Positions 1 to 13,345 of a stretch of 64,000 nt of DNA are shown here, one piece after another. The DNA is from Elmis aenea (Eukaryota; Arthropoda; Insecta; Coleoptera; Elmidae), in contig OX393581.1 of NCBI GenBank assembly GCA_947652605.1, positions 46,337,924-46,401,923 of the forward strand. The letters run 5' to 3'. The notes below the pieces were generated by a model, which was given only the letters and a program-made list of their open reading frames with translations, ran no database searches and had not been told where the DNA came from. How positions within the stretch are numbered: position 1 is the stretch's first letter; every line of letters starts with the position of its first letter. The translations under genes and the position numbers were made by a program.

Positions 1-3000
1 TAATTGTCCTAAATACATATTTTTAATTAGCAAAAAGCAATATGCTATATAAAGAATGTTTATCTCAAAGAAAAACTAGAGAAGAATCATCTAAAATCCA
101 TGTTCGGTAGGGTTATTTCTTTTTTAAAAAAATTCCAGACGGAAAACAAAGTCCAGAAATTGATGTTCATTATTTCCGCTCCAACGTTTAATAAACGACT
201 CTACATATTTTATTGAATATATTTCCGATAAGGTCGACTTTGGGATCGAATTCGTGCCCGACAAACTACATTACGAGACGTCTTTTAAATTACAAATTCG
301 CCTGGATGTATTTTAGTAAATTTAATGGCAATATCAATTTGAATAATGAGTTGATGCGGATCGATAGAAGGGTGACGTGAAACAAGTGAACGGCTTGTTC
401 TGCGGCGATTATTAAATTACGTTCAGGCGCTTCAAATCGGTATCGTTTCACGATAATTGGACACGAACTACTGCAAACTGCCGAAACGTCATTTCATACT
501 TGCCTGCTCTGTAATTGATGTCTGGTGATTCCTTGCCGCGAGTACGTGTACCACCTCGAACAATTTTTAACTCATTGCCGCAAAAACACTGCATCTGTGT
601 AGCGGCATCTCGCTCTAATTTGATTTAATATTCTGCGGCCAATTGCTGACTAAAATGATGACCAAAGATTCCACAAGTTTGGTTATTGACAAAGGTTGTT
701 GATAAAGCGTAAAACTAATACGCTTGAATTATTTCAGTGATTCATTTATCTAGTGTAAATAGGTTAAATAAAATATCGTTTGTATTTCTTTAATAACAAT
801 TTCTTTTAAAAAAGCTTGGCAAGTTCTGAGATTTTCGTTTTTCATTCTGTCTTAAAACTGGTCTAGTATTTCTAGAAGGAATATTTTATTTTTGGTTATC
901 ACTGGAACTTGCTCGTAATGAGGCAGCATGTAATAAAGTTGAGGCACTTTGTGACAGATGTAGGTATACGAGTGAAAGCTGTCATACTCGACTTTCAAGG
1001 GGAGCTTATAAAAATCGAGTTACGGAGGATAATCGACTGGAGGATATTTTTTTAAATAAGCACAGTGGCGGTTTAGGGCAGGCTCATAGAGGTTAATAGG
1101 CAATGATGTTAGAAGAATTATTACAGTTCTTGTGCGCCGACTACAACGGACTCTTTCTAAAGTCGAGCAACCGAAGGTTAAAAAAAATAGGTTGTGAATG
1201 GAAACACCACATTTATGCAAAATAAATACTGTGTGTTTAAAGTAAATACCACATACTATAAAAACTCTACAGTTATTTCAATACATTATTATTAGTTTTG
1301 CCTGCTCGTCAGAAAGAAAAAAAATCTTTTATGGTTTTTTGTACCCAGCACAAACATATCAGCTTTATACCCGGACTGCCTCTTATCTATGTATTGTTTT
1401 AGAGTCACATAGGTACTTTATTTGGAAACTGACTTAAACATTCACATTTTTATTAGAAGAGTGTTTCTTTTTAAATTTACTTCAAAAAATTATGGAAGTT
1501 TTATGGGTCTTAAATCAACCGTTTTCGTGAAATTTATCTTTTTATAAAACTTTTGAGTGTTACAGCACTTTGAAAATTTCCAACATTTAAATACTTTGAA
1601 AAGGCAGAAAAAAATTGTTTGAAAGTTAGATTGACAAGTAGTTTACCCTTTGCGCTAGCTACATTTTTTAAATATTATGCAGGGTGTTTTTTACGATTAG
1701 TTTAACTTGTGAAACTTATAACATCCAAGACTCATTTTTTAACACAGTCTTTTAAAAAATCTAATAGTTTTTCAAGAACATTGAACCTGTTTCATACCTA
1801 AAATTGATTTTTTCTGAGATATTGCGATTTAATTTCTAATAATTAGGGCAACGCAATATTTTTAAGTAGGCTATGAAGGGAAACAACGGCAACTTTGGAA
1901 CAATGGAAAGAAAAGACTAGGAAGTTATGATTTTATTATTTACCTTCGAATATTTGTTTTTTTTTTTATAATAAAGCTGTAATTTTACCATTTCTACGTT
2001 TAATTGGAGTTTCTTAAAACTATTTATGTATGTAACCATTGGTCCAGTGTCACCACAATCTAGCATTTCCTTCACTTATTAATGTGTGCATTAAATTTAT
2101 TACAGTAGTATTAGTTGTATCTGTGGTAACGAATAGAAATAAAAAAATATTTTCATATTGCACTAGACTACCGTTGTTGCATTTCTCAAAAAATAAACTC
2201 TGTTTTGAGAAGGGGTCCATGGCTCTCATCTGACTGACAAAAGATTTAGATTAACAAAGAATCCCTGCTACAACGCAATAAGAAATAAACAAAGGTGAGA
2301 AAAATTAGTTTTAAATTTATTGTTTTTCACAAAATCTTACAAGTCTTTGTTGTTGACAAGACAAAACTTGATCGCTTTATTAATTTACAGTTTAATAGAT
2401 GGTTCATTTTTATTATTTTTCGGTAATAAATTATTATATTGTGAACAATAAATTGAAAATGAACCTTCTACAGGATTACTCCTGTGAGTGTGTATTAAAT
2501 GCGTTACATACACTGGAAAACTGCGCTTGGAGGCAAATTGTGGACACTGAAAATGTTCAAGGCTAAAATTTGCTATTGGCATTTTACTGTTCTTCTTTTT
2601 TCTAGTTTTTTTTTAATTTCTATTGGTACATTTTAGTTATTAGGTACATTGCAGCTGCTAAGATTTAAAAAAAAAATCACAAACGTTTTTATGTAGGTAG
2701 GTATGTTTATTTTCATATTACTTAATCGGATTTAGAATTTAATTCTCTATCAGACTAAATAAAAAAAAGTATAGGCCTACTGTGTAATCTAGAAAAATAA
2801 AAGTCGACTATCGCCGGTTCAATATATTTCATCTTAGAAAAAATATTTTAACGTCATTGTGTAGAGCATTTCCTGCGAATTATAAAAATATAGGTTTATA
2901 GAGTTTCCTCTTAAAATAACAATGTTATAGGGTTGCGCCAGTCAAATTGAATCACCCTATATTATTATTTTTACCTACAGTACAGATCGAAACATATTTT

Positions 3001-3524
3001 TATTTGCATTGCAAGAATTTCAATTTTTGATTTAGAAAATTAAATTTTAATAAATATTTGCCTTTTTCTTGCGAAATTGAAAAAATAGTTTTAGTTGGAC
3101 ATTAATGCTATTTCTGGGAAATCTCGAGATTTCGTGAAAAACTACCTTGCCCTTACAATTTTATGTTGTACAGAAGCCAATCAAATTTATGTTGACTGCT
3201 AAAGAAAAGGCCTCATCTGCAATTTATTCTCTACTCTTTATTCACTCAATCGGACTAATGCAACTTTTGCTAATGCTATTGCTACACTTGTTCGTTTATC
3301 ATGATTGCGTGATACTGTAGTAGAATATTTAATTTAGTGTAACGTATCAACAAATCGAATATCGATTCCAACTCCTGACTGCGATGCGGTTTCCCTTCAT
3401 AAGAATTTTAATTTCATACGGATTTTTGTTAGATTTAAAGATAGCTTTATAGGATGCCAATTCAAAACCGAACAATTTGAAACTGACGTTTGGATTTTTT
3501 CCTATGTAGACTATCTACAACGCC
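1..3524. other. AT-rich non-coding stretch, no gene recognised
   Basis: No open frame here shows a domain or conserved motif that I recognise, and no convincing splice-bounded exon. The preceding exon of the TMTC-type gene, needed because the exon at 5379 starts with two bases of a split codon, was not found here and probably lies left of the window. This is a statement of what I could not see, not proof of absence. Confidence 0.5.
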
Positions 3525-3532
3525 TTTTTTTG

Positions 3533-4096
3533 CAGGGGTTTGGAGCGGAGCGCGGAGCTGGAGCGCGGAGCAGTGGAGCAATGAGTTTTTGCCCGGAGCG
3601 GGAGCGGAGCTCGGAGCAAATGATTTTGATTGCTCCACTGCTCCACTTTACTATTATAAACCACAATTTTTTTTTTAAATGAAATATTCTCATGGGTATA
3701 GTATTTAATAAAATTATAAATAAACTAAATTTGATTTTTTTAAAGTAAAATTATTATAATGTAACTTTTCTAAATATTAATTTTCATTATTTTGTATTTG
3801 AATTTTGAAAAATTTTAAAGAACTTTTTTTTCTATTTTTAACTTGAAGATCAATAATTTGCTCATTTATTTAGGTAACCACTTGTTTCTTAGGGTCAAAT
3901 ATTTAATTTTTGGTCCATTTCCACATATCTCATAAAATTTTAGCTTTGTTTTTAAAAACAAATTTTTAAATAAAAAACTTATTTTATTAATATTTGGAGC
4001 GCGGAGCGGAGCGGGAGCGGAGCTGGAGCAGGCATCTTGATGCCGGAGCGGAGCTGGAGCGGAGCAACTAAAAAATTGGACTGCTCCAAACCCCTG
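3533..4096. mobile_element. hAT-like non-autonomous element with GGAGC arrays
   Basis: The ends are inverted copies of CAGGGGTTTGGAGC, flanked by an identical 8-bp direct repeat TTTTTTTG (3525-3532 and 4097-4104), the length made by hAT transposases. Because the duplication is mostly T it is weaker evidence than a mixed 8-mer. Inside each end lie many tandem GGAGC/GGAGCG units; the middle is AT-rich and non-coding. The overlapping short open frames on both strands come from the repeat units. Confidence 0.85.
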
Positions 4097-4191
4097 TTTT
4101 TTTGTATCGTTTTTATTTAATTTAAAGATCTTCCTTTTGACAAAACACTTCTTATTTACGAACTATATCGTAAATAAAAATGTGCTATAAT

Positions 4192-4679
4192 CAAGGACCC
4201 AAACCGAACCGGAACTGGAACAAAAACCGGAACGAACCGGTGCTTTTTTCGTGAACCGTGAACCGAAACTGAACTTTCTATTTAAAAAAATCACAAAACC
4301 GCAAAATCGAACCGAATCAACTGAGGTGAACCGATTTAAACCGCTTCAACCGGTTCATACAAAGGTTCGGTTCAATTTTTTTTTAATGACGTAAATTTTA
4401 ATTCGTAATTTTAATTAAATTTTATCTAAAATAGAAAATTTTCAGACAGTTCAATTTATAAATATGCATGGTCATCTTATTTTACATTGAAACGGAACCG
4501 AAACCGAACCGTTGCCGCTAAACCGGTTACCGAATCATTATAGAATAAAAACCGGTGGTTCGGAACGTGAACCAGAAGTTAAAATTTTCGAAACGGTGGT
4601 CACCGGTTCGAAAAATTTCCCGGTTCCGGTTCAGTTGCGGTTGAAACCGAACCGTTATTATTTGCGGTTCAGGTCCCTG
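4192..4679. mobile_element. Probable hAT-like element with AACCG arrays
   Basis: The left end CAAGGACCCAAACCG and the reverse complement of the right end, CAGGGACCTGAACCG, agree at 12 of 15 bases. Both flanks of the interior are packed with AACCG/AACCGG units in opposite orientation. The flanking 8-mers (GCTATAAT and GTTGTACT) agree at only five positions, so the target duplication is decayed or the ends are slightly misplaced. It has the same design as the neighbouring GGAGC element but a different repeat word. No coding capacity is seen. Confidence 0.65.
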
Positions 4680-5378
4680 GTTGTACTTCTATGAAATTTC
4701 TACTAAATCGTGACTCTGATATTTCATTCTCTTGATCATTAAAATGAATTTGTAATTAAATTGTGGGTTCTACTTTGAGCTTTACAAATAAAATTAACAA
4801 AGATATCGTATTTTAGTTTAAGGCTTTGGGTTTTTCTTGGAGAATATCACAATTAATTATCAAATATCAGGCACCCAAAAAAATTATTTTCGATGCTAAG
4901 ACCGACCGTTTAAACATTATTTTTCTTTTTTAAATCTTCGCTAAGTTTCTGTGGAAATGAAACGTACGATATCAAAACAGTTTAACATTAGAAGTTACAA
5001 ATTTGAATGCAAATAATGTACGCTTTAAGTGCGCTATTTGAACAGCAATCTTTTTATTGTCGGATTTCATGCGATTTTGCTTCTCTACTCTTTTTCTGTG
5101 TATTTGTGAGATACCAAGCTCCCTCAATTTCCAGAGTAATAAAAGAGATTCCCTGGCATGCGCTACGAGAAGGCTTTATATCCAGGGATATGTTGGGTTT
5201 GTACGTTGGTAATATTAAGGGAATTAATAGCCAGAGTAAGCAGCGAAATATTCCGCGACAAGCAGGCTTTAGGCCACGATTTTTCTTCATGAACCCGATG
5301 CGGGACAAGCAAGATATATTTCCTATTAGCTTAATGAGAACATATTTTGTAGACGAAATTTAATCCTTTTCTGTGTAG

Positions 5379-5557
5379 GTGAGTTCCTGGCGTCGCGAGG
5401 TCGCCACAAGGAGGCTGCGGATATGTACGAGAAGGCGGCTGAGTTACGGCCAAGGGATTACGAACTAGCGGTGGCGGCAGCTACGGCCATGCGGCAAGCT
5501 GGAAGACAACTTGATGCCGAACGCTGGTACCGCAACGCCGTCGTAATAAAACCACAG
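5379..5557 (+). CDS. Tmtc2: TMTC-type TPR protein, penultimate coding exon (partial)
   Basis: This exon is bounded by a pyrimidine-rich acceptor ending in TAG at 5378 and a GTAAAAG donor at 5558. It encodes 59 complete codons after a two-base partial codon (xGT, probably Gly). The peptide starts GEFLASRGRHKEAADMYEKA and ends near AERWYRNAVVIKPQ, which are tetratricopeptide repeat helices with the A-E-L-x-P spacing. TMTC proteins are ER membrane proteins with N-terminal transmembrane segments and C-terminal TPRs; family members are linked to O-mannosylation of cadherins. The exon is GC-rich and codon-like, unlike its AT-rich surroundings. It ends in phase 0, matching the exon at 18418. Assignment to TMTC2 rather than TMTC1 rests on remembered similarity of the C-terminus and needs a search. 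Earlier exons are outside the window. Confidence 0.85.
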
Positions 5558-5956
5558 GTAAAAGAATTACTCTTGATATATGAACACTAGTCTAAATCTT
5601 CATCATTCCTGTATGTTACATCCATAAAAGAATGATCCTTTGTCCATTAAAATAATTAATGGGGCTTATCGTAGAAGTTCATATAAAAGTTTTAAAATTG
5701 CCAAGTAACAACATTACATTTAAATATCGCTATGTATTGCCGCCACAACTAACTAATTAGGCACCAAACATAAAAAGGCAGCTGTATTTTCTCTCAAATT
5801 TTAATAAGATTCTTTCGGAAGATACAGATAATTTTGTGAGCATTAAATTGAAACGCCTTGAATACTCTTTCACAGAAGCAATTCCACGAAAGGTCCATAT
5901 TTAATTTAATACTCGCAAAATAATGTTTTCTCATCGAAAAATAATGTATATGTATA

Positions 5957-6964
5957 CAGGGTGTTTCTTAAATATTGCAAAAAAAACTTCGGGAGGAAAT
6001 TGCTTCTCAAAAATTAAGGGGGGATTTTTTTTTCTTCGACGTCTCCTCCTTGCGGAGTTACACCCCCCTAAAGAGGAGCGGTAGATTAGGTTTGTATTTT
6101 AGTTCTCCAATTTGGATAAATCTATGAGAATGATATTCAATAGATATTTTTTACTTGGCAAAAGGTTTCTCATAGTAATATTTTCAATCATGTCCCACCT
6201 TTACAGGGGACTGAAAAGTGCGATCCCTGTTGGTTTTTTTATCAGAACTTTTTGGTGGGTTAAAATTTTGCAATTAAAAACAATTGATTTGAAAGCGTAA
6301 TTTATTTAGAAACGTTTTTAATTTTTTAACTTTTTCTGCTAAACCTACAATTTTTGAGTAAAAAATAAAATGAATAATCATGAACCGTTACCTATTCTAA
6401 AATAAAACGATTAATTTTGGTGGTTATCATAGTTTGTTAAGGTTCATGTTGAGTAGAATTGACAATATGAATATTAATAAACAATAGCTACCACCAAAAT
6501 TAATCGTTTTATTTCAAGATATTTAATGATTCATGTTTACTTATTGTATTTTTTATTCAAAAACTGTTGGTATTCCAGGCAAAGTTAAAAAACAAAACAA
6601 AGTTTCTAAATAAATTAGGCTTTTTAATAAAAAAAATTGCTAAATTTAAAACCCCCAAAGAATTCTGATAAAAAAACCAACAGGGGTCGTACTTTTCAGC
6701 CCCTTATAAAGGTGAGAGATGATTAAAAATATAACTATGGGAAACCTTTTAATAAGTAAAAAACATCTACCAAATATCATTCTTCTACATTCCTCCAAAT
6801 TTGAGAAACAAAATAAAAACCTAATTTTACCGCTCCTCTTTGGGGGAGTGTAACTCCGAACGGAGACGTCTAAGGGAAGAAAATTATTAAATGGCCCTAT
6901 ATTAATAAATTTTCGATAACGAATTACCTCCCAAATTTTTTCACAATATTTAAAAAACACCCTG
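5957..6964. mobile_element. Foldback MITE, CAGGGTGTTTC family, copy a
   Basis: The element starts CAGGGTGTTTCTTAAATATT and ends with the inverted equivalent, with TA on both sides. Each arm is several hundred bases and contains the same landmark words in opposite order, for example the 'gagttacacccccct' block and the 'accaccaaaattaatcg' block near the centre. It is about 1 kb, the longest uninterrupted copy. Open frames at 6112-6300 and 6646-7101 are arm sequence on opposite strands, and similar peptides recur in other copies because the DNA is repeated. TA flanks suggest a Tc1/mariner-like mechanism, but no transposase is present. Confidence 0.85.
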
Positions 6965-9311
6965 TATATATGGAATGCCGCCACAACTAACCCATTATCA
7001 CCAAACATTTTTTTTGTATTGTTGTAAAACTTTAAAATAATATTTCGCGTTGAACCTCTCATTAAAGCAGAAAAAACAATTTGAAGATTGTTTGCATCCA
7101 AATAGATAAGATATGATGTGTGCTACATAAATGGCGCTGGCTTTGCGACCCAATAATATAAATATACATGTATTTGTTATGTAGATTGTATATACAATGC
7201 AAACAGTTATTATTATTATCAAGAATGTTAGCGTTGAGTATTAAACAATGACACAGACACTGCTTTTTTTTATTTAATAAAATCGCATTATTAATAAAAG
7301 ATTAATTTAAAGTTGCATACATTTTTTTGTTGGTATGGTATAGTCTTTGCACAAAGTAACACTAACTTTTACACAGGATGTAGGAAATTTAGGTTTGCAA
7401 TTATTCCCTTTAAAGCGTCCCTTTAATGGACAATTATTTTTAATTTTCATAACTCTTTTATTTAAATTAAGATCATTTTAATTGGTTTACTATACTACTA
7501 AAACTAAAAAAAATTACGCAAATTAACGGATTTTCTGAAATTCAAACCACCTAAACCTACATGACAAGCAACATTTAGCAGACTAATTATATCAAATATT
7601 TCGATTATTGTTATTTAAAAAAAGGAAAACAGATGTTGCATCCTGATAATGCTAATTAAAATAATACAATGCACATTAGGGTTGTAAAAATAATTTCGAT
7701 CTTTACATTTATCTCTAACTTCATAGTTAAACGAGATTATAAACTTTAAAGGGCATTAAAATTTCAAGAATATATGTCTTGATTTAACGGACCCCGCTTT
7801 AACGGATTGTAAATACAAGTTTCAACGCTAAGTTAAAAGTTTTTATGTTAATCCTAATGCAAATTTTGTCACACATGGCTAACTTTGTAGTTGCTTATAT
7901 ATACAAAACAAATGATTTATTGTGATTCAAAATTCATTTTTTTACACAAAAGATTGCAGTTTCATCAAGAAAGTATTTTACAGACATTTTTCTTCCGACA
8001 TATATTAGGTACATTTTTTTTAAATAAAACTTAAACTTGTAGCTTTTTTTTATAAATAATTAATATACACCGCTTTATTGTTTACGATGTAAAATAATGC
8101 ATTTTTATCCTCAGAAAATGATCAAAAGTCTATAACATAAATGCATCTACCTATTTATTTATAAATAACAATCTTAACACAATTTGCTTTAATTAATTTA
8201 TAAAACCGGGACAAGCAAATTGATCTCTAATTATTAATGTTGCTTGGATTGAGTCATCCTTAGTCGGCAGTCATAATTAAAGCTTGTTCTAAAAGGTTAC
8301 GAAAAATCTCGTTATAATAATTATTTTCCGAGAATATAAATTAAAAATTACTCTGCAACCTGCATCTTCTAATTAAAGTTTGCGACTTTAGCTGTACCGG
8401 ATGTTTCAAGTTTTAAGGTTATAACGTGATTAAAAACTCTGGAAGTGACTCTTCTGGAGGTGCTTTGGCTTACATAATGACAAAATTTATTAGATTGAAT
8501 CAGATGGTACGACGCTTCATAGTTTTATGATCTTAAATGAAGCTAAAAGCTGTTCCGAAAACATGTTTGAAGTGTATTTTAATACGTTAATTATTGTGCA
8601 CCGTCAACGTGGCTTATTAGTCAAAATTACTGTCTTACGCGACAGCTAAAGCTTGTACACTCATAAATTCTAGGAGTGCAAAGATCCCATAATCATATTT
8701 TGAATTTTGATTAAAAAATACTGTAAGCTTTTAACAAATGAAATTATATAGCAGACTTTGTTCATGCTCTGTTAGTTTTGGAGATATATAGGGTGTCCCA
8801 TCCAAGGCGAATTATTTGACAGCTCTGTTTTTAGTATAAAAAAAATCGATTTAAAGTACCAATAAAATTGTATTTCGCAATTAAAACGTAAATAACTCAA
8901 AAACGATTAATTTTTGGCACAAACATTAAATTTTGAAAGCTTTTACTTTTATAAATAAAAAATATACAGGGTTTTTTATTTGAAAAAACAAAATGTACGT
9001 ATCGGTACGCAAAAACAAAACGCTGTGTACTTAAAATACTTATTTATGTACCAAGGCACTAAAGTTCGACTTTTTATAACGAGTGTGGATAATATATGCC
9101 AAAATAAAGTCGAGACAAATAACCACGCGAGTGATAAAAAGGAACTTTACTGCCGAGGTGCATATTAAATTTTTTCTGCAATCGTCAAAGAAATAGCGAA
9201 AAATCAAGCAAACATATAAAGTTTAACTTCATCTGTCACATTCTCATTCTCTTGTCAAATGTGTATTGAACAAAAGCACCCTCAATATTTTTCTAAATTC
9301 AACCAATGACG

Positions 9312-9572
9312 CATTGGCGTAGTTATTGGGGGACCAGGGGGGGCTAAGTCCCCCCTGAGCCCTCATTAGCCCCCCCTGGCCTACACGGTTTTAAATGTTG
9401 AAACTGTCCCAAGTAGCCCTACATAATCGTACTCGACACACAAACCATTTCGTTTAAAGTTCTATTCCCTAAATTAAAGAATTTACGAACATTTATTGTT
9501 TGTGTTTTATAAAACAATATTTTTTTAGGCCCCCCTGGCCTAAAAAACCGTGAATTTGTGAGTACGCGGCTG
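9312..9572. repeat. hAT-like fragment with G/C runs
   Basis: It begins CATTGGCGTAG, close to the CAGTGGCGTAG end of the hAT element at 57156, and contains runs such as CAGGGGGGGC and GCCCCCCCTGG in opposite orientations. A weakly matching right end (GTACGCGGCTG) is present near 9562. No 8-bp duplication could be found, so the boundaries are uncertain. Confidence 0.4.
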
Positions 9573-10073
9573 GATTCAACAAAAAAGGAGCTTTTTTTTA
9601 GCTCAGCCTCAGTCACCTGGGTCTGCAGCCCCCCCTGGACCTGTATAAAAAACATTATTAAATGTAAAAAAAAACGCACGAACAAAGTTAGTCCATTTTT
9701 AATGTTTTATTCACAAAAAAAAAGTTTGGAAGTGTAAATAAGTAATACAGATTATCTTATTACAGACTGTTTTTTTTTACCGTCTCGACTAATTTTTATA
9801 AGCATTCTTTTTAATCGATTTCAGCTCAAAAGTTAATTAAAATCGACTGTGTTATTAAATAAAAAACTCCAACAATAACCTTTTTTTATCCCAATCCATT
9901 TGCAAGGTTTAGATCTAAAAGCAAGATTTATTTTCAATTTGCTTTTAATATGTTCGTTCATGACTTCGCGTAGGTGGTGACTTTTATTGCAAAAACTTTC
10001 GCTAGCTACTTAGGAATAGAAAGAACTATTTAATCATTTTTAAAATTAGCCCTAAAAATTATTACATGATATA

Positions 10074-10932
10074 CAGGGTGTTTCGTGAAAAATGCGAAAA
10101 AATTTGGGAGGTGATTTCTTATCGAAAGTTAAGGCGGTCTTTCATCTAAAATGTTTTCCTTAAACGTCTCCTATCGGAGTTACACCCCCCTAAAGGGGAG
10201 CGTTAAAATTAGGTTTTTATTTTATTTCTCAAATTTGGATAAATGTAAGAGAATGATATTTGGTAAATGTTTTATACTTATTAAAAGGTTTCCCATAGTA
10301 ATATTTTTAACCATCTCCCACCTTCACAGGGGGCTGAAAAGATGGACCCCTGTTGGTTTTTTAATCAGAAGTTTTTGGTAGGGTTAAATTTTGCAAGTAA
10401 ATTAACGTCAAAATGAATTACACCTATCAATTCTACCCAATATAAACATAAACAAACCATGGTAACCACCAAAATTAATCGTTTTATGTTGGAATATTTA
10501 GTTGTGCATGTTCACTTATATTATTTTTTACTCACAAACTGTAGGTTTTACGAGAAAAATTAACAAATAAAAAAAGTTTATTAATAAATTTCAAAAAAAA
10601 AATTAAATCGGAAAATTTCAACCCACCAAAAATTTCTGATGAAAAACCCACAGGGGTTGCACTTTTCAGCCATCTGTGAAGGTGGGATATGATTAAAAAT
10701 ATTACTATGGGAAATTTTTTAGTAAGTATAAAACATCTACCAAATATCATTCATTCATCTACACTTATCCAGACTTGAGAAATAAAATAAATACCTAATT
10801 TTTCCGCTCCCCTTTAGGGGGGTGTAACTCCGAAAGGAAAAGTCTAAGGAAAACATTTTATATTAAAGACCACCCTAATTTTCGATAAGGAATCACCTCC
10901 CGAATTTTTTCGCATTTTTACGAAACGCCCTG
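10074..10932. mobile_element. Foldback MITE, CAGGGTGTTTC family, copy b
   Basis: It runs from CAGGGTGTTTCGTGAAAAAT to ATTTTTACGAAACGCCCTG, flanked by TA. The two arms are inverted copies of each other with the same internal landmarks as copy a. Open frames 10151-10381 (+) and 10532-10750 (-) encode near-identical peptides only because the arms are palindromic. No transposase is present. Confidence 0.85.
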
Positions 10933-11493
10933 TATAATAGCGGGAGTTAATGAAAACTGCAAATATTTTATCAAAGAAAGTAGCTTTTAAAAGAATTATA
11001 AAACTAGATAAAAAAAATATTGACTAATTGATCAGGATAAACAAAAATTATAACCTAAACACAAAAGCATAAACCAAATAAAAAATTTCTGTTTTAAAAG
11101 TTCATTTGTCATTTCCTTAAAAGCACACCACATTTTTTTAAATAAATCAAGTTAAAGTATATTATAATTTGTTTATTAATTTTCTGTGTTCATTTCTTTT
11201 CCAAAGTTTAATTTTAATTCCTTTTTATTACGTTTTGTCATCCCACAATTTTTACACTATCTAGCTTGATAAATCTGTGAAAGTAAATTTTTAAATTGCT
11301 TCCGAAAAAGACATTTAAACAATAATTGTAACGCTACACGCCTTAAAACTAAATTATAAAATGTATTACCTATACAAACCGTTTATCATCAACATCATAA
11401 TATATTTTTATAACTATAACGCGTCTTTTGCATTCTCCACTCTATCATATATTATTTTTCTGTCCAAGCAGCACCTTAAAAAGACGGTTTATA

Positions 11494-11705
11494 CAGGGTG
11501 TCCCAGATAAAATTTCCAGCATGGGGATCTCGCTACAGGTTTCATATTTTTTGCTATAACGTCTGAAGTAAAACGAATCTTGTACTTTTAAAAATTGATT
11601 GTAGCTCCTCTCATCCTTAGGAATAATTCATCTAATTTAAGCAAACCTGTATCTCCTAATAATAAGGAAGATCCCCATGCTGGAAAAGTAAATTGGGACA
11701 CCCTG
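11494..11705. mobile_element. Short palindromic MITE, CAGGGTGTCCC family
   Basis: This 212-bp element starts CAGGGTGTCCCAGATAAAAT and ends with the inverse, GGGACACCCTG. The subterminal words 'ccagcatggggatct' and 'agatccccatgctgg' are inverted copies. TA precedes the left end; the right flank is TT, so the TA duplication is imperfect. Related partial copies are at 13195 and 17931. Confidence 0.8.
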
Positions 11706-12544
11706 TTTATCTGTACTGTTTTGTATGCAACACGAAATTGCAAGTATTAGCAATTTAGTAGTTAATACATGTATGGTGGCTATATCGAATCACTTTATTT
11801 TAAAGTAAAAAATACTCTTGCAGGTAATCACTTAAGTAATAAAAATTTTGATTTAGCCTACTCGTAGACCTATCAACTAACTTATATGGTTTAGCCTAAT
11901 TCAAGGTATAACAAGGCATGCATTTTCTTAACATGTTTGAATTAAGATCAAATATTCATGGACTAAGGAGATAGGCACGGTTAATGCATTCAAATCGTTT
12001 ACACCCTGGAATTTACACTGCAGCACCAACATAAATTACTCAAGTGCAATCGTATTAGCTATAATTTGTGCTTCTACATTCAATCTAGGATTATCTCTGT
12101 ACATACACTGAAATTTGCAGTAACACAAACAGTTTCAAAGAACAAAATGCTCGCTACAAAGGAATATTTAATATGAATACACTAAGATGCAGAACCTTTG
12201 TGCATACTTAAAATCTTGGATAAGATAAGCTTTGAAACTAGAGACTCGTACAGATTTGAAGCTGTTAAGGCTAGACGTACGCGAAAATAAGTTTAAAAGC
12301 AAAGCTTTCGAAATTCTATGTAAAGTGAAACAGAGACGGTCTAAGGAACACAGAAGCCTAGGCGAATTTTCAGTTACGTCCTTCAAACTGTAACGGTATA
12401 TTTCTCCTTCTTTTGTTCGTTTGCTTGCTGTGGCACATTTCTACAGCTGACTTAGCTTTCTTCTAGTATCTGCCTTACTTAGCTTTTACCATCTACTTCT
12501 TTCCTTGATTTACCCTCCCATTTTCGCATACTTTCTGGTATAAA

Positions 12545-13119
12545 CAGGGTATTTCATAAATATTACGAAAAAATTCAGGTAGTGATTCCTTATCGAAAAT
12601 TAAGGGGGGTCTTTCATATAATGCATTACACCTGTCAATTTTACCAAATATGAACATAAACAAACCATGGAAACCACCAAAATGAGTCGTTTTATATTGG
12701 AATATTATGATGGTTCATGTTGACTTGTTTTATTTTTTACTCAAAAACTAAAGAACAAAAAAAGTTTCTAAATAAATCATTTTTTTACAAAAAAAAATAC
12801 AAAATTTTAACCCACTAAAAAGTTCTGATCAAAAAAACAACAGGGATCGCACTTTTGAGCCCCCTGTGAAGGTGGGAGATGATTGAAATTATTACTATGG
12901 GAAACCTTTTAATAAATATAAAACATCTACCTAATATCATTTCTCCTACATTTAGCCAAATTTGAGAAATAAAATGAAAACCTAATTTTACGCTCCCTTT
13001 TAGGGGGGTGTAACTCAGAAAGGAGAAGTCTCATGAAAAAAGTTTATATGAAAGACCCCCTTCATTTTCGATAAGGAATCACCACCTGAATTTTATCGCA
13101 ATATTTAAGAAACACCCTG
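12545..13119. mobile_element. Foldback MITE, CAGGGTGTTTC family, copy c (shortened)
   Basis: The left end is CAGGGTATTTCATAAATATT and the right end is TTTAAGAAACACCCTG. The left arm is mostly deleted: it jumps from the first 70 bases to the central 'aaaccatggaaaccaccaaaat' block, while the right arm is complete. Length is about 575 bp, against about 1 kb for copy a. Confidence 0.8.
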
Positions 13120-13194
13120 TATAATAAATGTCCCAGTCATCTAAGCTGATTAGACTTCATTTTTCTGTTGAATTTGAATTATAAATATTGATAT

Positions 13195-13345
13195 TGAGGG
13201 TGTCCCAGATGACATTTTCAGCATGGGAATCTCGCTTATAATAAGAGATACGGATTTGCTTGAATTAGATGAATTATTGTTAACTATAAGAAGAGCTACA
13301 ATATATTATTAAAAGTACAAAATTTCTTGTCTTTTGGAAGTTATA
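13195..13345. repeat. Partial CAGGGTGTCCC-family MITE
   Basis: It shares 'gggtgtcccagat', 'cagcatggg' and 'gaattagatgaatta' with the complete copy at 11494 but has only one terminus. The other end is missing or too diverged to place. Confidence 0.6.

Noticed and set aside
5007..5363. 118-codon plus-strand open frame just before the TMTC exon
   Set aside because: It ends at the acceptor region of the next exon, shows no domain or TPR pattern, and is preceded by no convincing acceptor. Probably intronic.
6646..7101. 151-codon minus-strand open frame
   Set aside because: It is one arm of the foldback MITE; similar peptides recur in both arms and other copies because the DNA is palindromic.
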